Source: Micromonospora alfalfae (GTDB lineage Bacteria; Actinomycetota; Actinomycetes; Mycobacteriales; Micromonosporaceae). From it: a stretch of 64,000 nt of DNA. Below, one piece after another: positions 33,301 to 41,810 of the stretch. Where the stretch lies: contig NZ_JAKKFH010000062.1 in the NCBI RefSeq assembly GCF_022230925.1, positions 124,001-188,000 of the forward strand, written 5' to 3'. Made by a program: the position numbers and the translations under genes. How positions within the stretch are numbered: position 1 is the first letter of the stretch; each line of letters starts with the position of its first letter. Below the pieces are notes generated by a model, which was not told where the DNA came from, did no database searches, and saw nothing but the letters and a program-made list of their open reading frames with translations.

Positions 33301-34584
33301 TCCGCCCGCGCCCGCATCCCCCAATACCTCGCCATCGTCCGGCAGATTAGCGGACGACAGCTGGCCGACCGGCTCGCCCAGGACCTCGCGCTGCCCGCGC
33401 TCATCGCCCGCCTCACCACCCTGCGAGAAGCCGGCCACGACCCCACCGACGTGCTACGCCGCGCCATCCGACCCCGCGAAATTGACTCCGCCGACGACAT
33501 CGCCGCAGTGCTGTCCTGGCGCATCGGCCGCATCATCGGCCGCGCCACCGCCGACCCCACCATTGCCACCACACCAGACCTCGCCGGCACCTACACCGAG
33601 CGCATGCCCGCCGACCTCACCGGCGACATAGGAGACGCCCTGCGCCAAGTCGCCGGCATCTGCGACCGCCGCGTCCGCGCCCTGGCCGACCTCGCCGCCG
33701 AGGAGCAGCCCGCCTGGGCACGCGCCCTGGGCGACGTCCCCGACGATCCAGCGGGCCGCGACCAGTGGCTAGCCCGCGCCGAGGTTGTCGCCACCTACCG
33801 CGACCGGTACCAACTCACCAGCGATCACCCCATCGGAGCCGAACCCTCCACCAGTGACATCGCCCGCTGGAACGCCTGGCACCGCGCCCGCGTCGTCGTC
33901 GGCGCCGCCACCCTCGCCGGCCACCTCACCACCACCGACGACCAGGAACTCACACGACTCATCACCGCGCAACACGCCGCCGACGACGCGGCGCCCCCCT
34001 ACGTCGCCGACCAGCTGCGCGATGCGCACCTCCGCCTTACCGACGTCGAGCAGCGCCACCACGACCTCGCGCTTCTCCTCGCCGCCGTCGACGCAGCCGG
34101 CCAGCGCGCCACGGCGCACGTCCAACAACTGCGCCCTCGCTGGTGGCAACGCGGGCCGTCGCGCACCCGGATTCTCGCTGCCCAGCGCGAAAGTCATCAG
34201 CGAGTCGACGCTGCCACCGGCCGGGCCGCCGGTCTCCGGGGGAACCTGACCCGCCTGCGCGAGGTCATCGACCAGCGCCAAGCGCGGGTCACGGACCTCG
34301 AATCCCGGCACCGCACCTGGAGCCACTGGTACACCAGCGCCCTGCCCACCCGCTACGCCGGGCTCGCCGCCGCAGCCGAACAAGCCCGCCGCACCACGAC
34401 CCGCCGGACCAACCTGGCCGATGCCGTCGCCACCACCACCGCCCGGGTTCGGGCCATCGACGAAACCCGGCCGCAACCGCACGCCACACCCATCACCGAG
34501 AGCTTGCCCCAACACGCCACCGCTGCCCGGGAGCGCACCAAAACCCGCGACCTGGGGACCATCGAGGAAGCGGAGATCGACTAA
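30319..34584 (+). CDS. MobF-family relaxase/helicase (TrwC/TraA-like)
   Basis: 1421 residues from ATG 30319, where the MobF-type N-terminus begins (MLSVTRISPGDGYRYVMEQ, with catalytic-type Tyr near residues 13-15). The three-His metal site is present (FDHRMSRERDPQLHSHVVV, about 207-224). A UvrD/RecD-like helicase region follows with Walker A VGPAGTGKTYLQ (about 586-597) and Walker B WVIIDEASQVSS (about 668). The C-terminal third is helical and coiled. Such proteins nick oriT, stay covalently bound to the 5' end and unwind the plasmid for transfer. The stop overlaps the next start (TAATG). This is the strongest evidence that the window belongs to a self-transmissible element. Confidence 0.93.
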   Translation: MLSVTRISPGDGYRYVMEQVAAGRHDLRPLGDGGPTPYYINHTARGESPGWWAGDGAAVLGVAGWVNERQMRYLIGQGRHPNAGYRLGQKWRIYTPMTDEYREKAVQRALAHLPADATVEQRDKVWHDIMHAPERRAVSAYDVTVSPVKSVSLLWAFGDDAVKHDVVAAHHAGVRSLLDHLQRHGAFARAGAGGVRQLDTAGLAALVFDHRMSRERDPQLHSHVVVSSKVQTVTADGDPQWLALDGKAFYRATTAGRVAYERAVEVELHHRLGVSFAAARDESGIREIVGLSDASLRHYGKRRGAITEEMNRRTDKQAPATRSVAAQWRRRAQDATLRTRQPHKGAESTHQAVQRWQAEDRVARLDTARQVRLVLDGAARDDTAATASRILRRASRLHPHGVDEAALRTVAAQLGVPATDHDRVIDAAVRTDVRLALARAVRDLGRERAVFGREHLELAIGRALDITPGESPQADWQRVQNLAGKAMTEGLAGLRVLTPPALVQWGPSLLRGSDRHSEYTRHRDLQMTTHTVLAAEKEVLTYAGRHGAIPAPAAAITSATAALRLSPEQETALRWLVSDDRRVTGVVGPAGTGKTYLQRAVVAAARETGVPVLGLTVGQSAAQLLADATAAPGQVLRTENIARWLHAQHRPPPGTTAAEWQFRPWQWVIIDEASQVSSHDLARLVTHLDKVNGKLILVGDPEQISAIGPGGLFRYLDSLGTTIHLSQVRRFTQPWEGAASLRLRGGDLTVLAEYDRRGRLIGGHRQHLIGQMLDRWAADMTTEHRSMILVETADEAADIARRARDILIHAGLVRAGPAVRLRDGNLASVGDIIVTRRNDRRISAGSTYVANRDQWRVDAIAGTGQVQVTNLRTTATAVLPAAYAAQHVQLAYALTVDSVQGQTVHTARALVDDNTSLARLYVMLTRGTTLNEAYVVTNDVRREGTPPQPPTARVAVLADIMRRATPDRSATETEQQLWADVDALHAWTPIYDDLSARARIPQYLAIVRQISGRQLADRLAQDLALPALIARLTTLREAGHDPTDVLRRAIRPREIDSADDIAAVLSWRIGRIIGRATADPTIATTPDLAGTYTERMPADLTGDIGDALRQVAGICDRRVRALADLAAEEQPAWARALGDVPDDPAGRDQWLARAEVVATYRDRYQLTSDHPIGAEPSTSDIARWNAWHRARVVVGAATLAGHLTTTDDQELTRLITAQHAADDAAPPYVADQLRDAHLRLTDVEQRHHDLALLLAAVDAAGQRATAHVQQLRPRWWQRGPSRTRILAAQRESHQRVDAATGRAAGLRGNLTRLREVIDQRQARVTDLESRHRTWSHWYTSALPTRYAGLAAAAEQARRTTTRRTNLADAVATTTARVRAIDETRPQPHATPITESLPQHATAARERTKTRDLGTIEEAEID

Positions 34585-35645
34585 TGGCCACTCACCCCAC
34601 CGCGTTCGTCGACGAGTCCTGGTTCCAGCAACGCAACTCACCTGGGGCCTACCTGATGGCCACCGTCATCATCGACCAAGACGCCGTTTCCGCCGCTGAG
34701 ACCGCTGCGACAAACGCCGCCGGCATCCACGACGGCTACCACTCGACCGCGCTCTACCACCGCGGACACGTCGGCACCATCGAAGCGATGCTCGACGTCG
34801 TCGCCGAACACGCCGGATGGTCCGTCGTCTCCGCCCAAGTACCCATCAAACCAGGCAACCTGGCCGCCGTACCGAACAACCCACGCCACCTACACGCTCA
34901 TCTGGAAGGCCAACGCGAGCATGCCCGACAACTCAGCCTGGAGCGGCTCCTGCGCCACCTCAACGGCCAACGAGTCCGCGACGTCTACCTCGAGACGCGG
35001 GGCAGTCCCGCAGAGTGGCGCGACGCCCGGGAAACCGGCAGCCGGCTGCCCAGCATCGACCGCAACGACATCCGGGCCTACCGCCGACTCCTCGACCAAG
35101 GAGCCATCAGCCACCGCATGCGACTCATCCACGTCGAAGGCCGCAACGATCCCGGACTCTGGATGGCCGACGCCGTCGCATGGTCCGCAGGCCGCGCCAT
35201 CCGCACCGACGAACCGCAATGGTGGAACCGGATCGCCGACGTCGCCACCATCCTCGAAGCGAACACCGGCACCGAACTTCACCTAAACGCGAGTGGGGCC
35301 GCTCCACCAGATGGCGAACGCGACCCCCACAACCTGAGCCAAAGAGCCCAGACCATGTCCTCAGCCGTATTGTACTCCGCCTCGTCAACGGACCACCATG
35401 CCGGCGCCATCCTGAACAGCCTTATCACGCAAGCCGAGCACGCAAGGGCACCTGCTGACCAACTGACCCGTGAAGTGCTCGGCTACGTGCAGCAGATCGC
35501 CAAGCGCGTCGAACAGCTCAGCGACTCCGTCAACCACATCCTTCCGCGACCAGCCAGCGAATCCGCACGGCCACCCGCTCCCCAAGCCGAGAGCGCCGAA
35601 CAGAACGATCTCAGCGTGTCGCGCCATCGTGAGATTGACGATTGA
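34584..35645 (+). CDS. DUF3800-like protein coupled to the relaxase
   Basis: 353 residues from ATG 34584, which shares one base with the relaxase stop (TAATG), so translation is coupled. The N-terminus TAFVDESWFQQRN, then YLMATVIIDQDAVS, resembles DUF3800 proteins, which have an RNase-H-like start (D-E-S) and a later Asp (DPGLWMADAVAWSAGRAI). The C-terminal 100 residues form a helical tail. DUF3800 genes are common near defence and mobile genes; if the fold is RNase-H-like it may cut RNA or DNA. The assignment is by pattern only. Confidence 0.55.
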   Translation: MATHPTAFVDESWFQQRNSPGAYLMATVIIDQDAVSAAETAATNAAGIHDGYHSTALYHRGHVGTIEAMLDVVAEHAGWSVVSAQVPIKPGNLAAVPNNPRHLHAHLEGQREHARQLSLERLLRHLNGQRVRDVYLETRGSPAEWRDARETGSRLPSIDRNDIRAYRRLLDQGAISHRMRLIHVEGRNDPGLWMADAVAWSAGRAIRTDEPQWWNRIADVATILEANTGTELHLNASGAAPPDGERDPHNLSQRAQTMSSAVLYSASSTDHHAGAILNSLITQAEHARAPADQLTREVLGYVQQIAKRVEQLSDSVNHILPRPASESARPPAPQAESAEQNDLSVSRHREIDD

Positions 35646-35769
35646 TTTCAGCCGCTCAAGCCGACCGCCGCGGGGGGGGTCGACTGGCCATGGGTGGCTG
35701 CTCGACTGCCGCCGCGAGCATTAACCAGACAAGCGCTCTTAAAGCAAACCTCACAGCCGTTGCAGAGCA

Positions 35770-36405
35770 TCAGCTGCTCGCTGACCATGCCCCACCTCGG
35801 GCGGCCTCCAAGTCCAGATGCAGACGACCGCGCCAGAGAGCGCTCGACGGGTCGACGACATCCGAACATTCAACGTAACGAGCGCCAGCCAGCGGCGGAA
35901 CAAAGCCACCGACTGCCTTGGCATACCGGTCTCCCTCAGGAGTGCGCGACGCAGAGTGCCGCGGCTGGAAGGCCCAATGCTCGGAGGTCGCGGTGTCACA
36001 CGCAAGAGACCACAGCGAGCGGGCGACACCTAACCTGCGGAAGCTCTCGACTGTGAACACGTCAAGAACGGACCCGGCCGGCAGGCCACCAGGGACGGCA
36101 AGCGCAGGCTTCGCTACTGCCGACAGTCGAAGGTGCGCGATCCGCGCCACATCTGCCAAGGCCACGAACCGGACCTCAATCGGGTGTTGTGGGCCGTCGA
36201 GGATCTCCGCGGTCAGCACCATGCCCACTCCACCGATCCGCACCCGAGCTTGCGCCTCAAGCCTGCGCCATGGCACGGGCGCTACTGCAAACGAAGGATC
36301 CATGCACCGACTTTCGACCAAGGTTTCGACAGTGACCGGCGGTCGGCTGACAGTCGCCGCACGAATGGTGCTAACCGACGCCCGGCGCGCTGACCACACC
36401 TCCAA
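35770..36405 (-). CDS. GNAT-like acetyltransferase
   Basis: 211 residues; the start could be ATG 36405 or an internal Met (MDPSFAVAPV). The central part VLDVFTVESFRRLGVARSLW matches the GNAT acetyl-CoA-binding motif V-x-x-x-x-R-x-x-G-V/I-A. It is the last gene of the minus-strand NACHT/PIN/GNAT set and overlaps the PIN gene by 35 bases. GNAT genes beside PIN or other RNase genes often form toxin-antitoxin or defence pairs; here this is inference. Confidence 0.55.
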   Translation of the reverse strand: MEVWSARRASVSTIRAATVSRPPVTVETLVESRCMDPSFAVAPVPWRRLEAQARVRIGGVGMVLTAEILDGPQHPIEVRFVALADVARIAHLRLSAVAKPALAVPGGLPAGSVLDVFTVESFRRLGVARSLWSLACDTATSEHWAFQPRHSASRTPEGDRYAKAVGGFVPPLAGARYVECSDVVDPSSALWRGRLHLDLEAARGGAWSASS

Positions 36406-37465
36406 CCTGGAAGCGCCCTCGACACGGCTCGCTGAAGGCGGCCACGCTGCGGAGCATGGCCCTTACCCTCGCCTCGCCAGCGGCGACGTCATCGGTTCGC
36501 CGCAGCAATTCGGTCAATTCCTTCGCACTCAGATCGCTCTGAGGGCTGCGCGCCAAGTGGTGAAGGCACGCCCTGGTCAACGTAGCTGCAGGGTTGCGGT
36601 CCTCGGTGATCTCGGTCCAGCCGGGCTGGACCGGCAGGAGCGTTGCGAACTGGCGCTTCGCTTCCTCCCGGTGCGCCAGGACCTCAGCCACGGCCGCAGA
36701 GACACTCGACAGGCCCGTGCCCAACACCGTCTGCAACCTGCGCCGGGTCTCCGGTGCAACGAAGTAGCGGATCGTGCCGACCGTGGCCAATGCACCGACC
36801 ACGAGCCACGGCCAAGGCACCCGCCGCGCCGTGGCGAAGACCCCATGGAACAAGCCCTCGGCTGCCACACCGAGAAGTGCGTTGAGTGCGCCAATCAGGC
36901 CCCCGAGGGGGCCGAGATCACCAACGGCACGAAGCTCGTTCAGCCACTGTGCGTGGGCCAGATGGTCGTGCTGTTCGCCGTACACGGCTCGGAGTGGCGC
37001 TCTGTCTCTGCTCAACAGCGCTGCATTGAGCAGGATCGCCAAGGCCGCGGTAGGGACGTCATCGGGGTCGCAGTAGTCGCCGACGTGGGAGGGCTGAGCC
37101 AGGATGTCCAGACGCCATTGCTCGACAGCGGTCGTCAACCCATCGGGTACCTGAACACACCGCAACAACGGCGCCACGTCGCCGCGCCAGGCCGCGCGAA
37201 CCGCATCAGGTTCGAGCCGCTTCTGCGCCGACCACTCCTCAAGGTGCTCCTCGACCTCTTCCACAACGTGTGGCGCGCAGAAGCGCAACACGCCGCTGTT
37301 GGCGGCGTTTAGCATGAGCGTGCGGCCCTTGCCGGCGGCCACTCGTAGCAGGTCGTCACGCAGAGCATTGGCATCGACCACGACCGGGAAGACCTCGGGC
37401 AGCATGGCCGGTGCGAACCTACCGCGCTCGTCGGGGGTGCTCACATTTGGCACGACGCTCCCCAC
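36371..37465 (-). CDS. PIN-domain protein with a transmembrane segment
   Basis: About 364 residues. The PIN-like N-domain shows VVVDANALRDDLLR (first Asp), HVVEEVEEHLEEW (acidic helix) and DYCDPDDVPTAALAI (the usual D...D cluster before the last helix). The acidic residues are consistent with a Mg-dependent RNase. A hydrophobic span WPWLVVGALATVGTIRYFV (about 222-240) follows, and the C-terminal 120 residues are helical and soluble. It lies between the NACHT gene (111-base gap) and the GNAT-like gene (overlap). A membrane-bound PIN is unusual and suggests an abortive-infection effector. Confidence 0.65.
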   Translation of the reverse strand: MGSVVPNVSTPDERGRFAPAMLPEVFPVVVDANALRDDLLRVAAGKGRTLMLNAANSGVLRFCAPHVVEEVEEHLEEWSAQKRLEPDAVRAAWRGDVAPLLRCVQVPDGLTTAVEQWRLDILAQPSHVGDYCDPDDVPTAALAILLNAALLSRDRAPLRAVYGEQHDHLAHAQWLNELRAVGDLGPLGGLIGALNALLGVAAEGLFHGVFATARRVPWPWLVVGALATVGTIRYFVAPETRRRLQTVLGTGLSSVSAAVAEVLAHREEAKRQFATLLPVQPGWTEITEDRNPAATLTRACLHHLARSPQSDLSAKELTELLRRTDDVAAGEARVRAMLRSVAAFSEPCRGRFQVGGVVSAPGVG

Positions 37466-37576
37466 ACCTCGCTTTCAGCCCGCAAGCCGTGTGCGGGCGG
37501 GTCGCGTCGCGGTGGACGGCGACTGCGTTGGTGACCGGGCTGCCCTGGACAGCAGCCCTCTCACGAACGCCGCTGG

Positions 37577-40426
37577 CTAAGATCCTCCGACCGACATCGA
37601 GCGCAACTGTTCACCAATAAGACGACGATGCACGGCTGGCACAACGCCATCTCGAAGGTTCTCGACAAGCAGCCGCTCATGGCCGATCACGTGCACCAGA
37701 GCCGCTGCAAGTCCTGCCGCCACTGGCTCTACCTCCAGCGCTCGCTGAATGGCGACAGCGTCCTCCGGCCGGCCGCCGTTCGCGGAGATGTGACGAAGCG
37801 CGGCGGCGGCGTCGTGCAATAGGTCCGCTTCTTCGCCGGTACACGGATTGGTGAGGATTTCGACTTCGAAGTCTTCCCAACCCCTCGCCGGGTCGGGCTG
37901 GAGCACCGCATCCGGGTGCCTCCTAACACCAGAGAGGCCGCGCACGCTGCTGTGCGCGCGGACCTCTTCGACGATCGCCGGAACCAGCTGTTGAAGTGCC
38001 GCTGCGGTCTCTCGCGTCGTGGACGTCCCTGCCAGCGAGGCCCGCAGTCCCTCTGCCACTGCCGCGCGCTGGTCGTCGCCGGTGCTGGCGAAGCGCACCA
38101 GACATTTGGTGATCGGGGAGAGATCTGGCGGGTTGGGCTCTGTCAGAACCTTCAAGCCGTGTGCGACGAGCCGGTCGCGCCACCTGGGGTAGGAGCGGGC
38201 CATGCCGTCGTCGATGATGTCCAGCGCAAGCCGCGGACCGATCGGTACGGCCCGGCCGAGGCGGGAGTCGGCGTCCTTGTCGTCGATGGTCTCGACGAGA
38301 CGGACCAGGGCGTCGTGTTGATGCGGCTGAGGAGTGGAGAAGAGCTGGCCCGCTGCGAACAGCCAGGTGTTCCGCCAGTACGGGCTGGCGGCCGAGTAGC
38401 GGAGGCGTTGTAGGACGTCGTCGAGCAGCCCCGTGGTCAGGTGCATGGCCGCCATGAGCTCTTGCAGGGAGCGGACATCGAAGCCGTAGCCCTCCGTGCC
38501 GCGAGGCGCGATCAGGACCAGCCGCTTGGTGGCGGCGTCGAAGATCTTGTCCAGCAGGGGGGCGTCTTTGCCTGAGGGCTTAAACCCGGCTTCGTCGAGG
38601 ACCTGCCACGCGATTTGCCGCAGCTCGGCTGCCGTAAGGCTGGCGTAGGAGCGGTCGCCCGTCTCGGCGCGCACCTGCAGCTCAAAGCCAACCCGCTCGT
38701 GTAGTTGCTGGATCTGCTGGCCGAACTCCTGCAGCATCCTGTGCAACCCACCGGACTTATCACGTTCTCGCCTAAAGACGGCGTCGTAGTAGCCCCGGAA
38801 GAGGCTGTAGCGGTCCGGAGCCAGCTGACCGGCGCCATCGATGATGATGGTCAGGATCAGGACTTGCAGCGGGGTCCTCAGCAGGTGTTGCAGCGCCTCG
38901 TCGTCCGCGGCCTTGTGCAGGCGTGTGAGCACTCGTTCGATGCGATCGAGGTCCGTGCGAAGGCGGACCTTGGTCGCGAGCTTGCCGTAGCGGACGGCCT
39001 CGGGGAGTTCGAGGAAGTCGAGGTCGATCCGCTCGAAGTGCGCGGGTGCGATGTTCTCGGTGTAGCCGACCGGGCGAGTGGTGAGAACAACCAGCACGTC
39101 GCAGTTGTCGGCCTCAGCGGTGTTGACGAACTCGGTCACGCGCTCAATCAGGCGCTTGCGCACGGCCGGTTCGGTGACTTCGTCCAAGCCGTCTAGGACG
39201 AGCAGCCACGGCCACTTCTGCATCCAGGTCTTCAGCGCCCACGGCTTAACCTCTCCCATGTCGGAGCGGCGCGAAACCTTGTGGGCGATCCACCGAAGCA
39301 GGGTCGAGTCGTCGCTGAGTCCTCCTTCCTGGGCGTACAGGGCCAGGTCGACGCGCATCGGCCATCGGCGATTCTTCGGCAGCTCACGGCCGAAGCGCTT
39401 CAGGGCTGCCGCAGTGCCCCTGATGACGTCGCGGTGCCCGTCGCTGAGGTCTTCGGCGTGTTCGAGCATGGCCGCTCGGAACACCTGGACGAGGAACTTG
39501 GAAATCGTCGTCTTGCCGTTGCCGGGCGCGCCGGTGACGATCAAGTGCCGGGGCGCCTCCTGGGTGGTGACGCCGGGAGCGAGCACATGTTCGGCGCGGT
39601 CGAGCACGTACTGCACCACGCTTGCACGCCGCGCGCCAGCGGCGAAGGTGATGGGCAGGTCGATGGCCACCTCGTGGACGGGAATCCCCTGACCGTCACC
39701 ACTGCCCGCCTCGTCGAAGTAGATGAAACCCTCGCCCATGAGCGTGGTCTTGGCGTGCTCCCGAAGCCCTTCTTCGAGGTCCTTCGGCGGCACGCTGTCG
39801 GTGAGCTGTGCCAACGCGGCGAACACGTCGCCGGCGGTGAGGAACCCCGGAAACGCATTGCGGACGCCCGGGTGCACCCTGAGCAAGGCCTGGATCTGGT
39901 TGCCGTCCCAGACACGCATCTTCTTGATGCGCTTCAGCCTCGCCAGGCGCGCAATCCGCTCCTCTACGGCTTCGGGATCGACCTCCCGACTGTTATCGGC
40001 AAGGCGCTCCAGATAGCGCTTGATGTTCTCGTTGAGAAAGTCATGGCCGCCGACCTGCGGAAACGGCGTGAGCATCACGTTCGTGATGATGATCAGAAAA
40101 TCGGGAACCGGATTGCGATCGCCGTAGGGGTTGGCCCAGTCATCGAGCTCGCCGCGGACGTGCCCCCACAGCCAGACCGCATTCTCTCTGTGGCTGGCCG
40201 ACGGGGTCGCCCGGTGCTTCACCTGCAGGACGGTGTACCCCTCCCACACCTCGGCAGGCTGATCCTCCGTCGGCTTCCAGATGAGCGAACCCCGGTGGTA
40301 CAGGTCCCGTCCGCCGTCCCGGCCTGAGCCCATCACCTGGACAGCCGGTCCGAAGGAAGCGACCGCCAGGCTCGCCGCAAGGTCCTGGAAGCCTGTTGGA
40401 CCCAGCTTCTCCAAGTCGTCGCTCAC
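37577..40426 (-). CDS. Restriction-endonuclease-like/NACHT NTPase (Avs-type candidate)
   Basis: 949 residues. Residues about 1-80 carry an Mrr-like endonuclease core: FGPAVQVMGSGRDGGRDLY (Asp) and YTVLQVKHRA (Q-x-K). A STAND/NACHT NTPase follows with Walker A VTGAPGNGKTTISK (about 298-306) and Walker B WLLVLDGLDEV (about 400-410). Residues 480-949 are helical repeats with no clear family. Effector-NTPase-sensor order is that of Avs and bNACHT antiphage proteins, which oligomerise on sensing a phage protein and then cut DNA. ATG 40426 is the start. It heads the cluster with the PIN and GNAT-like genes. Best defence candidate in the window. Confidence 0.8.
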   Translation of the reverse strand: MSDDLEKLGPTGFQDLAASLAVASFGPAVQVMGSGRDGGRDLYHRGSLIWKPTEDQPAEVWEGYTVLQVKHRATPSASHRENAVWLWGHVRGELDDWANPYGDRNPVPDFLIIITNVMLTPFPQVGGHDFLNENIKRYLERLADNSREVDPEAVEERIARLARLKRIKKMRVWDGNQIQALLRVHPGVRNAFPGFLTAGDVFAALAQLTDSVPPKDLEEGLREHAKTTLMGEGFIYFDEAGSGDGQGIPVHEVAIDLPITFAAGARRASVVQYVLDRAEHVLAPGVTTQEAPRHLIVTGAPGNGKTTISKFLVQVFRAAMLEHAEDLSDGHRDVIRGTAAALKRFGRELPKNRRWPMRVDLALYAQEGGLSDDSTLLRWIAHKVSRRSDMGEVKPWALKTWMQKWPWLLVLDGLDEVTEPAVRKRLIERVTEFVNTAEADNCDVLVVLTTRPVGYTENIAPAHFERIDLDFLELPEAVRYGKLATKVRLRTDLDRIERVLTRLHKAADDEALQHLLRTPLQVLILTIIIDGAGQLAPDRYSLFRGYYDAVFRRERDKSGGLHRMLQEFGQQIQQLHERVGFELQVRAETGDRSYASLTAAELRQIAWQVLDEAGFKPSGKDAPLLDKIFDAATKRLVLIAPRGTEGYGFDVRSLQELMAAMHLTTGLLDDVLQRLRYSAASPYWRNTWLFAAGQLFSTPQPHQHDALVRLVETIDDKDADSRLGRAVPIGPRLALDIIDDGMARSYPRWRDRLVAHGLKVLTEPNPPDLSPITKCLVRFASTGDDQRAAVAEGLRASLAGTSTTRETAAALQQLVPAIVEEVRAHSSVRGLSGVRRHPDAVLQPDPARGWEDFEVEILTNPCTGEEADLLHDAAAALRHISANGGRPEDAVAIQRALEVEPVAAGLAAALVHVIGHERLLVENLRDGVVPAVHRRLIGEQLRSMSVGGS

Positions 40427-40578
40427 ATCACACCTTCTCGACCACCCTGTAACCCTGAGCAGGCTGCCTCAGTCCCGGGGGCAGCCTACGCGGGCAGGGC
40501 GCCAGGCCAGGCAGCCGGCGCGCTCAGGAAATCCTGCATCTCACGGCCGATGAGAGTCGCCCCGCAGCTGGAGGCCCA

Positions 40579-40641
40579 CTACGACTCGCCGAAGTAGCCC
40601 TCCTCCTCGCCGAGCAGCAGCACGACGTCGTTGATGGCCAG
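40579..40641 (-). pseudogene. Possible DNA-ligase C-terminal tail remnant
   Basis: Minus-strand codons read LAINDVVLLLGEEEGYFGES then stop, close to the last residues of the ligase at 13971 (VYNVPLLLGEVEGYFGDA). No other ligase motifs are nearby. Probably a fragment left by recombination. Confidence 0.4.
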
Positions 40642-40677
40642 GGTCGACGGCGGCGGTGGTCCGTCCCCGTGCTGTCT

Positions 40678-41040
40678 TTACGCTTGGACATCGAAGCCGT
40701 GAAGACCCGCCGCGCTCACGACAAAGATGACGCGCCGGCGCGGCGCGACGGCGCAGTCCCGAATGGTCGACCCGATCCGCATTGCGGCCTGCGTCGACCG
40801 CTCCCGGCACCACACGGCCACAGCGTCGTCGCCAACGACGGTGAGCCAGATGCTGTCAGGGCCGATGAGCAACTGCCGAAGACCGCTGGCAATGCAGGTG
40901 TCGACCCGGTCAATCCGCTCGCCGGTGGCTGGATCCCAGACCTCGATGATCGGGTCGCGGTGGTTGTAGATGCGGTCGTAGCGGCCAATCGTGGCCATCC
41001 AGGTCCCGTCCGGCGCGATTCGCATTTCGCCGACGCCGGA
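40678..41040 (-). pseudogene. C-terminal WD40-repeat remnant
   Basis: Minus-strand residues MRIAPDGTWMATIGR, then IIEVWDPATGERIDRV and LTVVGDDAVAVWCRER, show the spaced D-G-x-W...V-W-D pattern of beta-propeller blades, ending GFDVQA and stop. Upstream of about 41040 the pattern disappears and no start is found. It looks like the tail of an NB-ARC- or NACHT-WD40 protein that has been truncated. Confidence 0.55.
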
Positions 41041-41356
41041 TCGGTGAGTTGCGCTCCTCGCACCCACTCCCGCCCGCCGCCGCGACGCCCGCAAAGTCCT
41101 CGCCCTTCTGCTCCGCCGGAGTGTTACCGAAAACCCGAACCCCGGTAAGCCCACCCAGCAGTGAAGTTTCCACGGCAAAGGGAGCCGGCAGCGGTGCCAG
41201 CTCGTAACCGCATCACAGAGACAACCAGCAACTCCGCGCCTACCCTGTGACAGCAATGGGCACCAGGGAACACCACTACCTCTGATGCCCCAACACCCTG
41301 AATCCGTTAACCAGCGCGCTTGCCACACCAAGCCTTTTACAATTGACCCAAACGGA

Positions 41357-41370
41357 CTACTCTGCAGTAG
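41357..41370. promoter_or_regulatory. Palindrome upstream of second lsr2
   Basis: CTACTCTGCAGTAG: CTACT and AGTAG arms around CTGC, 35 bases before the start codon; same type and position as the palindrome before the first lsr2 (10816-10829). Confidence 0.6.
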
Positions 41371-41405
41371 CGTTAGGACTTAGATCGGCTTAGAGGAGCA
41401 GTAAC

Positions 41406-41783
41406 GTGGCTCGGCGAATCATTCATAAACTGCTCGACGACCTGACCGGTGGAGACGCCGACGAGACTGTCACGTTTGCCCTTGACGGGGTCCAGTACGA
41501 GATCGACCTGTCAGACGCCAACGCCAAGCAGCTGCGTGACGTCCTCGCCCCTTACGTGAGCAAAGGCAGCAAGATCGGCCGGGTAGTCTCGGTCGGCGAC
41601 GGCCGGCGGGCCGCCCGGGCTGCGGCAGGCGCGAACGGGGGACGACGGGGAGCCAACACCACCGATCCGGAGCAGAACAGAGCGATCCGGGACTGGGCGA
41701 AAAAAGCCGGGAAGAACATCTCCGACCGTGGGCGGATCCCGGTAGAAATCGTTGACCAGTATCACGCGCAAGCAGGCCGCTGA
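41406..41783 (+). CDS. lsr2: Lsr2 nucleoid-associated protein, copy 2
   Basis: 125 residues from GTG 41406 with a GAGGAG ribosome site. It has the same layout as copy 1: dimerisation domain (MARRIIHKLLDDLTGGDADE, GVQYEIDLS), basic linker, and C-terminal domain with the RGR core (SDRGRIPVEIVDQYHA). The linker is different, so it is a paralogue and not a recent duplicate. Lsr2 bridges AT-rich foreign DNA and silences it. Two copies 30 kb apart on one element are unusual. An IS5-type element begins 27 bases after the stop. Confidence 0.92.
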   Translation: MARRIIHKLLDDLTGGDADETVTFALDGVQYEIDLSDANAKQLRDVLAPYVSKGSKIGRVVSVGDGRRAARAAAGANGGRRGANTTDPEQNRAIRDWAKKAGKNISDRGRIPVEIVDQYHAQAGR

Positions 41784-41810
41784 CCATACACCGTGGCTCC
41801 TGCTGGCCTG

